NCBI RefSeq assembly: GCF_048571125.1
Contig: NZ_CP182343.1
Location: 1-64,000 of the forward strand
Source of the DNA: Arcobacter siniprincipis
GTDB lineage: Bacteria; Campylobacterota; Campylobacteria; Campylobacterales; Arcobacteraceae
Direction: 5' to 3'
DNA: 64,000 bases
The notes below the pieces were generated by a model that saw nothing but the letters and a program-made list of their open reading frames with translations, was not told where the DNA came from and ran no database searches. Positions within the stretch are counted from its first letter, which is position 1. Every line of letters begins with the position of its first letter. The position numbers and the translations under genes were made by a program. Below, piece by piece: positions 17,682 to 26,816 of this stretch.

Positions 17682-18530
17682 TTATTTATCTTTTTTATAT
17701 ATTGATATTAATATTCCAAATAGTATTAAAATTGTAGAAATTATCAAAGTAGAAGTTATTTTTTCATTTAAAAATAATACTCCTAAAAATATAGCAAGGG
17801 GAGGAATAAGTAGTTGTAAAATCCCAGAAGTTATAATTTTCATATTTGGAAGTAAGTGGTACCATAAAAGATATCCAATAGAAGAAGTTATGCCTCCTGA
17901 AACAAATGCTAAAGTTATCCCATAACTTGAAAGCTTTACATTATGAACAAATAATGCAAAAAATATAATCGCAAAAAAAAGAGATATTGTAAAGTTATCG
18001 GTTGTATTTAGTGTAGCATTTGATGATTTCTTTCCAAAGATTGTATAAAGTCCCCACGCAACACCCGATATCATCATCAAAATAGAGTGATAAAGTGATA
18101 CTTCAAAACCTTCACTTGGATATAATAAGTAAATCAATCCTACAAAAGCTAAACTTATTCCTAAAGCTTTCCTAATATCAATACGCTCCTTTTTTATCAA
18201 GGCTGTAATTATAATAGTCAGTTGTACCATTGCAAAAAGTATTAAAGCTCCAAGTCCCGCATCTAAATTTATATAAGCATAAGAAAAACAAATAGCATAT
18301 AAAAAAAGTAAAAAGGAAGTATGCCAATTTTTATTTAGGCTTAAATTTAGTTTTTTTTCTTTAAAAGACAAAATAACTAATAAAGTCAAAGCTCCAAAAA
18401 AAAGCCTAAAAAATGTAAAAGAGTAAGGGTCAATTGAGTTATTTATTAATGCAGCTCTTGCTAAAACTGAGCTTGTTGCAAAGAAAAACAAAGTAAGAGA
18501 AACAAGCAAAACAAGTTTTATATTCATCAT
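17682..18530 (-). CDS. EamA/DMT-family transporter
   Basis: A 282-residue membrane protein with ten hydrophobic segments in two EamA halves (about 5-135 and 145-278). RAALINNSIDPYSFTFFRLFFGALTLL in the first half and LIPPLAIFLGVLFLNEKIT in the second are typical of drug/metabolite transporters. Substrate cannot be told. It directly follows the flavoprotein gene with a one-base gap on the same strand. Confidence 0.83.
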   Translation of the reverse strand: MMNIKLVLLVSLTLFFFATSSVLARAALINNSIDPYSFTFFRLFFGALTLLVILSFKEKKLNLSLNKNWHTSFLLFLYAICFSYAYINLDAGLGALILFAMVQLTIIITALIKKERIDIRKALGISLAFVGLIYLLYPSEGFEVSLYHSILMMISGVAWGLYTIFGKKSSNATLNTTDNFTISLFFAIIFFALFVHNVKLSSYGITLAFVSGGITSSIGYLLWYHLLPNMKIITSGILQLLIPPLAIFLGVLFLNEKITSTLIISTILILFGILISIYKKDK

Positions 18531-18531
18531 T

Positions 18532-19560
18532 TTATTTAAACTCTGGATTATTTTTAAGAAACTCTTCTACTTTGTCTGTATGAGCGTAGATTTTTCCTGT
18601 TCTTCTCATATATGAGTTTACTATGTGATAACCATGATTTAATGATGCGGCAATTGACCCTCCTGTATTAAAAGCGATATCTCCTGCAACATACAAAAAA
18701 AGTATATTTGTCATGTAGTGTTCATTGTAAATTGGTTTATTTTCACTATCTAATTTTATTCCACAATTTTTTAGAAAATCTATTGGACTAGTTCCTCCAA
18801 TGGCATATATTATCCTATCAAACAAAGTAAAATATCCATCATCAAAATTAACTTTTATTTTACCCTTTTCATTTTCTAATGAGATAATATTTGTATTTAG
18901 TCTAAGTCTTAATTTCTCTTGTCCATTATAGGTTCTTAAAATCTCTTCATTTTCTGGATTTAATCTTGTAAATTGTGCTTTTCTATAAACAAGTGTTACA
19001 TTATTGTTTTCATCAGCTAATTCATATGCATACTCAGCAGCACTATTCCCACCACCTACTACTAATATTTTCTCCCCTTCACTACAGCCGTCAAGATTAA
19101 AATTTACCTTTGCTTTTATAGAAGGGGGAATTCTATAATCTGGCTTATTTGGTTTACCCATTTTACCAATTGCAACTACGACAGCTTTTGATTTGAAACT
19201 TTGACTTCCTGTACTAATTAAAAACTCATCTTCTTTTTCATTTTTAATTATTGATTCAACTTCTGTATTAAATAAAGTATCAATCTTATCAAGGTCAAGA
19301 AGTTTGTCAAAAAAATCCAAGGTTGACTCTTTAGTTCCATCCATAAAGGGAATATTCCCTTCTATTTGCACACTTTTACCTTTCCAATCTTTATCAACTC
19401 TTTTATTTTCTTTATAGAATTTTCTAATAGTACTTGAGTGATTATCAGCTTTATCTATAAGTATGATATTTTGGATACCATGAACTGCAGCTTCAAGTGC
19501 TGTAGCAATTCCCCCTGGTCCTCCACCAATAATAGCTATGTCATAATTATCTGTTTTCAT
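18532..19560 (-). CDS. TrxB-like FAD/NAD(P)-dependent oxidoreductase
   Basis: A 342-residue flavoprotein with an N-terminal FAD-binding motif (IIGGGPGGIATALEAA, near 10), an NAD(P)-binding motif (ILVVGGGNSAAEYAYELA, near 160) and a C-terminal FAD-binding end (LYVAGDIAFNTGGSIAASLNHG). It lacks the CxxC dithiol of thioredoxin reductase, so it belongs to the TrxB-like group without a redox-active disulphide; the electron acceptor is unknown. It starts at ATG 19560 behind GGAG. Confidence 0.8.
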   Translation of the reverse strand: MKTDNYDIAIIGGGPGGIATALEAAVHGIQNIILIDKADNHSSTIRKFYKENKRVDKDWKGKSVQIEGNIPFMDGTKESTLDFFDKLLDLDKIDTLFNTEVESIIKNEKEDEFLISTGSQSFKSKAVVVAIGKMGKPNKPDYRIPPSIKAKVNFNLDGCSEGEKILVVGGGNSAAEYAYELADENNNVTLVYRKAQFTRLNPENEEILRTYNGQEKLRLRLNTNIISLENEKGKIKVNFDDGYFTLFDRIIYAIGGTSPIDFLKNCGIKLDSENKPIYNEHYMTNILFLYVAGDIAFNTGGSIAASLNHGYHIVNSYMRRTGKIYAHTDKVEEFLKNNPEFK

Positions 19561-19698
19561 AATAAAGCTCCATAAAATAAGTTTTTCTAATAATATAATA
19601 GCATGAAATGATAGTAGTATAACATTTGTAAGAATATTTTTGATAAAATCATGTACTTATATTATTTAAATAAATTTTTAAACAAAAGGCAAGAAACA

Positions 19699-20076
19699 AT
19701 GAAATATGGTGAAAAAGAGATAGTAGAATTTGATATTAACAAAGAAGAGAATTTTTGGCCAAACAAAAATGATAAAAATTATGTAATAAATATAGAATTA
19801 CCAGAATTCATGGCAAAATGTCCAAGAAGTGGTTATCCTGATTTTGCAACAATATTTATACATTATACACCTAATAAAAAAGTTATAGAATTAAAGGCTT
19901 TAAAATTATATATAAATTCATTTATGCTTAGGGAAGTTTCTCATGAAAATGGAGCAAATGAGATTTTTGATACTTTAATGGAGAAATTGGAGCCTAAATG
20001 GTTAAAAGTTATTGCTGATTTCAAACCTCGTGGAAATGTTCATACGGTTATTGAAATAGACTCAGATAAACTATAG
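19699..20076 (+). CDS. queF: NADPH-dependent 7-cyano-7-deazaguanine reductase QueF
   Basis: A 125-residue YkvM-type QueF, which reduces preQ0 to preQ1 for queuosine in tRNA. The nucleophile Cys41 is in AKCPRSGYPDFA with Asp48, and the family motif is ELKALKLYINSF-LREVSHEN. The start is placed at ATG 19699, with AAAGGC 13 bases upstream; an in-frame ATG at 19651 would add 16 residues outside the family. No preQ1 riboswitch was recognised in the short upstream gap. Confidence 0.93.
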   Translation: MKYGEKEIVEFDINKEENFWPNKNDKNYVINIELPEFMAKCPRSGYPDFATIFIHYTPNKKVIELKALKLYINSFMLREVSHENGANEIFDTLMEKLEPKWLKVIADFKPRGNVHTVIEIDSDKL

Positions 20077-20085
20077 GTTGTAACC

Positions 20086-20688
20086 TTGGAAAGATTAGTA
20101 ACTACAGCACAAGCGGCAGAGATACTTGGTATATCTTTACAAGGTGTTCACTATAGAATAAAAAGTAATCAACTAAAGTCAATAAAACAATCTGGAAAAA
20201 CCTATGTTTACCTTTGGGATGATAATACTAAAAAAGAGGGTTATTCCACTTCGGTTGAAGAAGTAGCCCAAAGAAAAGAAGAAGAAAATATCTATATCCA
20301 AAAAGTAATAGAAACAAAAGATGAACAAATTCTTCTTTTGAAAAAGTCAGTAAAATGGCTACGAAGACAGTACCAAGAAGAGATTGAAAGACTAGAAAAA
20401 AATCAAGATAAGATTATAAGCGTATTTGATTCAGAGATAAAACTTCTACAAAGTGCCTTTAATGAAATGCGTGCAATTTATAAACCACAATTAAAACCCT
20501 TGAGTCCAAAGAAGAAATTTATATCCCTAGTAGACTTTACAGCTTTGATGAAAACCTATAAAAAAACTGATAAAGAGATAAAAATTTTGATTTTAAAAGC
20601 TATTAAAAATGGGGATAAAAGATTTATTTATAATAAACATACAAAAAAAGTTTTGATTTTAGATGAAGATTTTTCGGATTTTAAGTAA
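20086..20688 (+). CDS. MerR-like HTH protein with coiled coil, function unknown
   Basis: A 200-residue protein. Residues 4-45 (LVTTAQAAEILGISLQGVHYRI) form an excisionase/MerR-like helix-turn-helix. Residues about 65-140 are strongly helical and charged with a likely coiled coil. The C-terminal 50 residues (KKKFISLVDFTALMKTYKKTD) form a second small basic domain. It is probably a DNA-binding protein but its targets are unknown. It starts with TTG at 20086, nine bases after queF, with a weak ribosome-binding site, so it is likely translated from the queF transcript. Confidence 0.65.
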   Translation: MERLVTTAQAAEILGISLQGVHYRIKSNQLKSIKQSGKTYVYLWDDNTKKEGYSTSVEEVAQRKEEENIYIQKVIETKDEQILLLKKSVKWLRRQYQEEIERLEKNQDKIISVFDSEIKLLQSAFNEMRAIYKPQLKPLSPKKKFISLVDFTALMKTYKKTDKEIKILILKAIKNGDKRFIYNKHTKKVLILDEDFSDFK

Positions 20689-20694
20689 GAAAGA

Positions 20695-20709
20695 AGTGCT
20701 AATAGCACT
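20695..20709 (-). terminator. Terminator of the SRP RNA gene
   Basis: The palindrome AGTGCTAATAGCACT (15 bases) lies just beyond the 3' side of the SRP RNA on the minus strand and is followed there by TCTTTCTT, giving an intrinsic terminator. It also sits 7 bases after the stop of the plus-strand HTH gene. Confidence 0.7.
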
Positions 20710-20803
20710 CCTCTCCAGATACCTAAACACACCATAAAAGAAGGTGCCTTGCTATGTTCCCATCCTGGGGCGTTGTCTTCAGATATGATTGTAAAGGTCT
20801 AAA
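20710..20803 (-). ncRNA. ffs: Signal recognition particle RNA (small bacterial 4.5S type)
   Basis: On the minus strand the conserved apical domain is clear: CAGG, then AUG-GGAA-CAU (GGAA tetraloop closed by three pairs), then AGCA, flanked by GCC/GGC pairs. In plus coordinates this is about 20750-20767. Outer bases AGACCU at the 5' end can pair with AGGU-UCU near the 3' end to close a single long hairpin of about 95 nucleotides, the usual small SRP RNA form. It binds Ffh for co-translational membrane targeting. The ends are estimates from pairing and from the terminator that follows. This RNA accounts for the otherwise empty 266-base gap after the HTH gene. Confidence 0.9.
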
Positions 20804-20808
20804 GAAGA

Positions 20809-20837
20809 GCACAAAAAGTACTTTATACTCTTTGTGC
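20809..20837. repeat. Strong hairpin upstream of ffs
   Basis: GCACAAAAAGTA (20809-20820) and TACTCTTTGTGC (20826-20837) form a 12-bp stem with one non-Watson-Crick pair and loop CTTTA. It lies between the 5' end of ffs (minus strand) and the plus-strand EamA gene. It may end plus-strand read-through from the HTH gene; TTCTCTTT follows on that strand. Confidence 0.5.
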
Positions 20838-20954
20838 TTCTCTTTAAGGGTTGTAATCTTATCCTAATAAACTTAAAATTCTTATAAATTGAAAACTTGA
20901 CTTTTAATTATAGAAGAGTACAATTCTATCCTTATTTTAAAAAAAAGTGATAAT

Positions 20955-21863
20955 TTGACTAAAAATTTTAATCTCATAGGAATATTTTCCTTAATCTTTG
21001 CAATGTTTATTTGGGGTAGCTCTTTTATTGCATTAAAAATAGCGATGCAAGATTTAGGAGAGTTTACAGTTCTATTTTTTAGAATGTTGATAGCTTCTTT
21101 GTGTTTTGTTTATTTTATAAAAAGATTTTCAAAATATAGTTTTGAAAAAAGTGATATAAAATATATGCTTTTATTATGTATTTTTGAACCCTCATTATAT
21201 TTTATCTTTGAAATTAAAGCTTTAACTTATACTTCTGTATCTCAAGCTGGAATGATTACCTCTTTGATGCCTATTATTACTGCAATGGGAGCTGGTTATT
21301 TTCTTAAAGAGCTTGTTTCAAGACAACTTTTATTTGGTTCTGTAATAGCAATGATTGGAGCTATTTGGTTAAGTGTACAAGGTAGTGTAACTTTTGGTGC
21401 ACCAAATCCTATGCTTGGCAATTTTTTAGAGTTGTGTGCTATGGCTTGTGGGGCAGCTTATACAATACTTGCTAGACATTTAATAGAAAAATATCCTGCT
21501 CTTTTTATAACTGCAATTCAAGCGTTTGCAGGAGCTATTTTCTTTTTTCCTTTTTTTATATATGAATATATGACGCGAGATATAGTTTTTACTCAAAATT
21601 CTGTTATATCTTTAGTTTATTTAGGTGTTGTAGTTACTTTGGCTGGTTATGGCTTATATAATTATGCCTTGACTAAAATTGAAGCTTCAAAGGCGGCAAT
21701 GTACATAAATCTAATTCCTATCTTTACAATGATTTTGGCATTTTTTATATTAAAAGAAAAATTGAGTATTGAAGAGTTGATTGCTAGTGTAACAATTTTA
21801 AGTGGAGTTATAATATCTCAAATCCCTGTTAAAAGATTTAGAAGAAAAAGAAAAATAGTTTGA
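20955..21863 (+). CDS. EamA/DMT-family transporter (RhaT/YdcZ-like)
   Basis: A 302-residue membrane protein with ten hydrophobic segments in two EamA repeats (about 8-140 and 150-292). The N-terminal AMFIWGSSFIALKIAM and the C-terminal AAMYINLIPIFTMILAFFILKEKL are typical. Substrate unknown. It begins with TTG at 20955 and overlaps the next gene by four bases. It is not a close copy of the DMT gene at 17682. Confidence 0.83.
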   Translation: MTKNFNLIGIFSLIFAMFIWGSSFIALKIAMQDLGEFTVLFFRMLIASLCFVYFIKRFSKYSFEKSDIKYMLLLCIFEPSLYFIFEIKALTYTSVSQAGMITSLMPIITAMGAGYFLKELVSRQLLFGSVIAMIGAIWLSVQGSVTFGAPNPMLGNFLELCAMACGAAYTILARHLIEKYPALFITAIQAFAGAIFFFPFFIYEYMTRDIVFTQNSVISLVYLGVVVTLAGYGLYNYALTKIEASKAAMYINLIPIFTMILAFFILKEKLSIEELIASVTILSGVIISQIPVKRFRRKRKIV

Positions 21864-22276
21864 TTTATCTAACTCTTTTTTTCTCAAGTTTTGTTTCGGC
21901 AACATTTTTCCCAATGGTTAGTGAAGCAGTTCTTGTCTATGATATTTTACAAGGATATAATTTAACTCTTTTGCTTTTTGTAGCAACTTTAGGTAATAGT
22001 TTAGGCTCATGTGTAAATTATTTTCTTGGGTTAAAAGGTGAAGAGTATTTAGAAAATAAAAAGTATATCTCTAAAAAGAGTATAGATAGGGCAAAAATTT
22101 TTTTTGATAAATATGGAGGCTGGTCACTACTTCTATCTTGGATGCCAATTATTGGTGATCCTATTACTTTAATAGCTGGTGTTTTAAAATACAAATTCAC
22201 ATATTTTTTTGCTTTAGTAATAGTTGCTAAATTTGTAAGATATGCAGTATTGGCATATCTTACTTTATTGTATTAG
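21860..22276 (+). CDS. YqaA/DedA-family membrane protein
   Basis: A 138-residue small DedA-like (YqaA) membrane protein. EAVLVYDILQGYNLTLLLFVATLGNSLGSCVNYFLG contains the N-terminal half of the VTT-type domain, and GGWSLLLSWMPIIGDPITLIAGVLK is its family motif. Relatives act in membrane lipid or ion homeostasis but this subfamily is uncharacterised. It starts with TTG inside the end of the DMT transporter gene and its 3' end overlaps the convergent modE gene by four bases. Confidence 0.78.
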   Translation: MIYLTLFFSSFVSATFFPMVSEAVLVYDILQGYNLTLLLFVATLGNSLGSCVNYFLGLKGEEYLENKKYISKKSIDRAKIFFDKYGGWSLLLSWMPIIGDPITLIAGVLKYKFTYFFALVIVAKFVRYAVLAYLTLLY

Positions 22277-23043
22277 ATTATATTTATATTATAAGCTTTA
22301 AATTGAGCAAAAATATTATCATTTATTTTAATTCCAAGATTTTTATAACTTGAATTTGTAATTTTTGCATCTATTAAATCTTTTTCTCCACATCTAATAC
22401 TCAAAAAAGTATTAATTCCATCATCATTAATCTTTTCAACTATTCCTTTTAAAGAGTTTCTTGCACTATTTGAGTTTATACCTTTTGTAATTACTATTGA
22501 GCTTGTTTCAATTAAGAGTTTTACAGATTTATTAAGAGTTAATTCTCTTTTTTCTAAAAACTCTGTGCTAACTATTGTTATTAGCTTTTGTTCTGAAGCT
22601 AAGGTAATCTCTATTTCACAAGTTTCATTTTTCGATAATATATTAGTGATTTTACCTTCAAGTTTTGAAAAAACCGGTTTTTCATTTTTGAGATTTATAA
22701 CAAGATTATCAAAAAGATTACTCATATTTTTTAAATAAGTTTCGTGAAGATTCATTAACTCATCGTATGCACTTATAATCTCTTTTGCATAAGTGGTTAT
22801 AACTGTACCTCCACCCCCAACACCACCAGTTACTTTTGTGACTAAAGGTTCTTGCGAAAGTTTGTTCATAATATCTACACTATCCCATGCTGCTTTATAG
22901 CTCATCTTCATTTGTTTTGCAGCTTTTGAAATAGAACCATATATTTGGATATTTTTTAAAAGTTCTACTCTTCCTTTACCTATAAAGCCTTTTTCATCTT
23001 TATTTACCCAAAAATTGCCATTAATATTAAATTTATTTTCCAT
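22273..23043 (-). CDS. modE: Molybdate-dependent transcriptional regulator ModE
   Basis: A 256-residue ModE. The N-terminal winged helix (about 20-115) has GRVELLKNIQIYGSISKAAKQMKMSYKAAWDSVDIMN and GGVGGGGTVIT. Two TOBE/Mop domains follow (near 125-190 and 195-256, the second opening with NSARNSLKGIVEKI). ModE binds molybdate and represses mod genes while activating molybdoenzyme genes. It lies 26 kb from the modA-C operon of this window but may control it together with sigma-54/NifA. Complete length, no defects seen. Confidence 0.92.
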   Translation of the reverse strand: MENKFNINGNFWVNKDEKGFIGKGRVELLKNIQIYGSISKAAKQMKMSYKAAWDSVDIMNKLSQEPLVTKVTGGVGGGGTVITTYAKEIISAYDELMNLHETYLKNMSNLFDNLVINLKNEKPVFSKLEGKITNILSKNETCEIEITLASEQKLITIVSTEFLEKRELTLNKSVKLLIETSSIVITKGINSNSARNSLKGIVEKINDDGINTFLSIRCGEKDLIDAKITNSSYKNLGIKINDNIFAQFKAYNINII

Positions 23044-23182
23044 AAATGAAATATAACCTAATGAAATATAATTGTCAATATTTTATAATATAAATAAATG
23101 AATAAAAAATAAACAGAAATTAATTCCTTATATATAAAAAAAAGGTAATATATTAAATTTATAATTTATTTTAAGGCTTATA

Positions 23183-25879
23183 ATGGGAAAAATACCTAAA
23201 AGTATTTTTTTAATAATTTTTTTTACATCATATCTATTTGCTTCACCTTCACAGAAAGAACTTTCTTTGAGTTTTAAAGAAAAAGAGTGGATAAAAAATA
23301 ACCCAAATGTTGATATTGCTATATCAATGCGTTTCCCTCCTTTTTCTTATATTGAAAATGGCAATTCAAAAGGTCTAGTTATCGATATTCTTCAAAGAAT
23401 TGAAAATTTATCAGGTTTAACTTTTAAGATAAATGCATTACCTTGGTCCGAAGCTTTGAACAGTTTTAAGAACAAAGATGTAAAGATTATCTGTAATATA
23501 TCTTATACTAAAAAGAGGGAATCTTTTACTTTATTTTCAAAGCCTTATTATGAAATACCTAATTTTATTTTTGGATTAAAAGATAATGAAAGCTATAAGG
23601 GAGCGGATAGTTTAAAGGGAAAAACTTTAGCTGTGACTAAAGGTATTTTTTATATTAATGATATAAAAAAACAAGGAATAAATGTCTTAGAATTTGATAC
23701 GGCATTAGAAAAAATCAAAGCAGTTATTGAAGGAAAAGCAGATTATTTTGTATCTTCTTATACAAAAGGAGAAGAAGTAATTAAAGATAATTCATTTACA
23801 AATTTAAAAGTAATAGATGAGTTTACAAAAATCAAAAAAGAGGATTTAAGATTTGGAGTTAATGTAGATAATCCTATTTTAAACTCTATAATAGAAAAAG
23901 CCTTAGATAAAATTTCCACTCAAGAGTTAAACTCAATAGCGGATAAATGGATTATATTTGCTAAAGATAATGCTGATTATAAATATGTTAACTTTACTGA
24001 AGAAGAAATAAAATATATTAAGAGTAATCCTAATATAAAATATAGTGAAATAAATTGGATGCCTTTGTCTATTATTGAAAATAATGAGATGCAAGGTATT
24101 ATAGGAGACTTTCTTAAAATAATAAGTGTTAGATCAGGTCTTAAGTTTCAATTTGTTCCTTCAAGGTCTTGGAAAGATGTTTTGGATAAATTTAATGAAG
24201 GAGAAATAGATTTAATTCCTTCTGTTACTTCAAGTTCAGAAAAAGAGTCCTTGGGGCTTGTTTCTAAAATGTATTCAAAGTTTCCCATGGTAATAATAAC
24301 TGGTTCAAAGTATTCTTATGTAAATAGTTTAAATGATTTAAAAAATAAAGTAATTGCTGTTCCTAAACATTATACAAGTTATAATTTTATCAAAAAAAAT
24401 TATCCAGCTATCCAGATATTAGAAACTTCCAATATCCAAGAAGCTTTAATTTTAGTTGAAAAAGGCAGAGCAGATGCTTTTATTGGACATATTGCAACTT
24501 CAGTATTTTATATTTCTCAACTTCATTTAAGTGATTTAAAGATTTCAGGAAGTACACTTTTTGATTTTGAACATCGTTATTTAGTACAAAAAAATAATCC
24601 AATTTTATTATCAATAATTAATAAATCAATAGATTCAATTACACAAAAAGAGAAAAAAGATATTTATTCAAATTGGATTCAAACTACTGTTAAAGAAAAA
24701 ACACTAGATTATAAAATCTTGATAATTATTTTATTAATAACTTTATTTATAGTTATAGGTTTTATATATAGGCAAATTGTTTTAAAAAAATATAATAATG
24801 AACTAAAGAAATCATATCATAATGTACAAAGTATTATTAATTCGACATTAGAAGCAATTATCATCACTGAAAATAGAATATGTATTGATGCAAATGAGTC
24901 AGCATTAAAGCTTTTTAATTTAAGTAAAGATGAAATGATAGGATTAGATTATTTAGAGTTTGTATCTGATGAATATAAACAAAAAATTAAAGAAACCTTT
25001 TCAAGTGATAGTAGTGAACCTTTTGAATTAAATGTTGTAAGTTCAGAAAAAAAGATTATCCCTGCTTTAGGAAGAGGTACTAATTTAAAATTGAATGATA
25101 GACTTATTAGAATCTCTTCTATTATTGACTTATCAGAGGTAAAGAACAAAGAAAAACTTTTGATTGAACAATCTAAAATGGCAGCATTAGGTGAGATGAT
25201 TGGACATATTGCTCACCAATGGAGGCAACCATTAAGTGTAATTACGACAATAAGTAGTAGTTGGAGTATTTATAATGAGATTGGAAAATTAAACAATACT
25301 AAGGTTTTAAAAGACTCAAAGCAGATTATAGCAAATGCTAATTATTTATCTCAAACAATTGATGACTTTAGATCTTTTATTAAAGATGCAGAGAGCTCAA
25401 AAGAGTTTGATATAAAAGAGTTAATGGAGAATTTAAATAGACTTATTTCTCATTCTTTACACAGTTCTCAGGTTAAGTTCATATTTACTAATAATTTAAA
25501 AAAAGTGGTAAAAGGAAATCAAAATCAAGTACTTCAAGCTCTTATTAATATAGTAAATAATGCTGTTGATGCTTTAACAGAAAACAAAAAAGATGGAGAG
25601 AGATTGCTCTTTATTAAAGTTACACAAGATAAAGATACTATTTGTGTAAGTATAAAAGATAACGCCAATGGAATACCTGCAAATATAATGAATAAAATAT
25701 ATGAACCATATTTTACTACAAAACATGAATCTAATGGAACAGGGCTTGGTTTATATATGTCTTATTCAATAATTAAAAAAATGGGTGGAGAAATAAAAGT
25801 TTCAAATGTAGAATATGAGTATGAGAATAAAAAATATACAGGTGCAAAATTTCTAATCTCTTTAAAGAGTGTTGATTAG
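23183..25879 (+). CDS. Sensor histidine kinase with tandem periplasmic SBP_bac_3 domains and PAS
   Basis: An 898-residue membrane sensor. A signal peptide (about 1-21) leads to two consecutive periplasmic amino-acid-binding-type domains (about 35-255 and 270-500), then a transmembrane helix near 510-532, a PAS domain (about 545-645) and a kinase core. The phospho-acceptor His678 is in IAHQWRQPL, and the ATPase has NIVNNAVDAL, GTGLGLYMS. This architecture resembles BvgS-like and many Campylobacterota periplasmic sensors. No response regulator is adjacent, so its partner is elsewhere. The ligand is unknown; small amino acids are suggested only by the domain family. A terminator follows the stop. 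Confidence 0.87.
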   Translation: MGKIPKSIFLIIFFTSYLFASPSQKELSLSFKEKEWIKNNPNVDIAISMRFPPFSYIENGNSKGLVIDILQRIENLSGLTFKINALPWSEALNSFKNKDVKIICNISYTKKRESFTLFSKPYYEIPNFIFGLKDNESYKGADSLKGKTLAVTKGIFYINDIKKQGINVLEFDTALEKIKAVIEGKADYFVSSYTKGEEVIKDNSFTNLKVIDEFTKIKKEDLRFGVNVDNPILNSIIEKALDKISTQELNSIADKWIIFAKDNADYKYVNFTEEEIKYIKSNPNIKYSEINWMPLSIIENNEMQGIIGDFLKIISVRSGLKFQFVPSRSWKDVLDKFNEGEIDLIPSVTSSSEKESLGLVSKMYSKFPMVIITGSKYSYVNSLNDLKNKVIAVPKHYTSYNFIKKNYPAIQILETSNIQEALILVEKGRADAFIGHIATSVFYISQLHLSDLKISGSTLFDFEHRYLVQKNNPILLSIINKSIDSITQKEKKDIYSNWIQTTVKEKTLDYKILIIILLITLFIVIGFIYRQIVLKKYNNELKKSYHNVQSIINSTLEAIIITENRICIDANESALKLFNLSKDEMIGLDYLEFVSDEYKQKIKETFSSDSSEPFELNVVSSEKKIIPALGRGTNLKLNDRLIRISSIIDLSEVKNKEKLLIEQSKMAALGEMIGHIAHQWRQPLSVITTISSSWSIYNEIGKLNNTKVLKDSKQIIANANYLSQTIDDFRSFIKDAESSKEFDIKELMENLNRLISHSLHSSQVKFIFTNNLKKVVKGNQNQVLQALINIVNNAVDALTENKKDGERLLFIKVTQDKDTICVSIKDNANGIPANIMNKIYEPYFTTKHESNGTGLGLYMSYSIIKKMGGEIKVSNVEYEYENKKYTGAKFLISLKSVD

Positions 25880-25903
25880 AACAAAGACTTTAACGTCTTT
25901 GTT
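25880..25903. terminator. Bidirectional terminator between kinase and ferredoxin genes
   Basis: AACAAAGAC (25880-25888) and GTCTTTGTT (25895-25903) form a perfect 9-bp stem with loop TTTAAC, located directly after the kinase stop and before the convergent ferredoxin stop. TTAATCTT follows on the plus strand. Confidence 0.75.
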
Positions 25904-25909
25904 TTAATC

Positions 25910-26293
25910 TTAAAATTGTCCTACATTTGCGTAAGATTCTCTATCTTCCATTGGAATGTCAGCAATAAATTTTTGCTCTTTTACGCTTGGAAGCATAAGA
26001 CCTTTTGTTTTATGTTCTCTAATTTTATAAGTGCCTTCATCGTTACCCATTGCATAATAATCTGAGAATTCACTAGTATAAGGCATGTCCCATACAATTG
26101 CACCTTCTGTTGGACAAGCTTCCGCACATCTTGGTTTATCTGCATGATCAACACATTCAACACATGATTCTGGTTTTACATAAAATACATCTGTAGGATT
26201 TTTAGCATTGCCATCTTCTAAAATCGCTGCAACTGGACACTCTGGAGCACATGCTTCACAACTTATACACTCTTCTGTAATTTTAACTGCCAT
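25910..26293 (-). CDS. 2[4Fe-4S] ferredoxin, probably nitrogen-fixation linked
   Basis: A 127-residue ferredoxin of the long, Chromatium-like type. One cluster motif is Cys9-x2-Cys12-x2-Cys15-x3-Cys19-Pro; the second is Cys44-x2-Cys47-x8-Cys56-x3-Cys60-Pro. A 65-residue C-terminal tail follows without cysteines. It carries low-potential electrons. A sigma-54 promoter 34-50 bases upstream (26327-26343), matching that of nifH, makes it a good candidate electron donor to nitrogenase; that role is inferred. Confidence 0.88.
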   Translation of the reverse strand: MAVKITEECISCEACAPECPVAAILEDGNAKNPTDVFYVKPESCVECVDHADKPRCAEACPTEGAIVWDMPYTSEFSDYYAMGNDEGTYKIREHKTKGLMLPSVKEQKFIADIPMEDRESYANVGQF

Positions 26294-26326
26294 TGTCTTT
26301 CCTTATATAAAAATATAAGAAATAAG

Positions 26327-26343
26327 ATGCAAATAGTGTTCCA
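26327..26343 (-). promoter_or_regulatory. Sigma-54 promoter before the ferredoxin gene
   Basis: Read on the minus strand: TGGAACACTATTTGCAT, with GG and GC separated by exactly 10 bases as required by RpoN. It lies in the 58-base gap between the GNAT stop and the ferredoxin start. The sequence is nearly the same as the sites at 40667 and 28898. Confidence 0.82.
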
Positions 26344-26351
26344 CTATTGCT

Positions 26352-26816
26352 TTAGTTTTCTACATGATAGTACCAAGCATTTAAATTACTTCTTTTAAAT
26401 TTTTTATTTGTGTAAAATTCTTTGGCTGTAGTATTATCTTCATCACAAACAAGTTGTAATCTTGTCAATGAGTTTTTTTTAGCATAATCTTTTATATACT
26501 CTAAAAGATAAGTTCCTACTCCTAAATCTCTATAGTCATCTTTGATTACAAAGTCTTCAATAAGTCCTACTTTTGTCCCCATAACCGTTGAAATAATTTT
26601 TTGAATAGTTATCATTCCTATTACTTCATTTTCAAATTTTACAAGAATCACTTCCGCACTTCGATTATTTAATAATAATTTGATACCTTCTTCATGTCTT
26701 TTTTCATTGAAAGTAAAATCTTCTTCAATGCAAAATAATGATTGAAGAAGATTTACAATGCTTGGGAAATCTTCTTTTGTAGCTTTACATATTTGTAGAT
26801 TGCTTTTTAATATCAT
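26352..26816 (-). CDS. GNAT-family N-acetyltransferase
   Basis: A 154-residue GNAT domain protein. The acetyl-CoA loop is seen in IKDDYRDLGVGTYLLEYIKDYAKKN near 95-120, preceded by the strand GLIEDFVI, with the C-terminal EFYTNKKFKRSN. The substrate is unknown. It overlaps the 3' end of clpX by 32 bases and so belongs to the SIR2-clpX-GNAT operon. An acetyltransferase and a SIR2-like protein in one operon invite a link between acetylation and deacetylation, but the SIR2-like protein may not be a deacetylase. Confidence 0.83.
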   Translation of the reverse strand: MILKSNLQICKATKEDFPSIVNLLQSLFCIEEDFTFNEKRHEEGIKLLLNNRSAEVILVKFENEVIGMITIQKIISTVMGTKVGLIEDFVIKDDYRDLGVGTYLLEYIKDYAKKNSLTRLQLVCDEDNTTAKEFYTNKKFKRSNLNAWYYHVEN

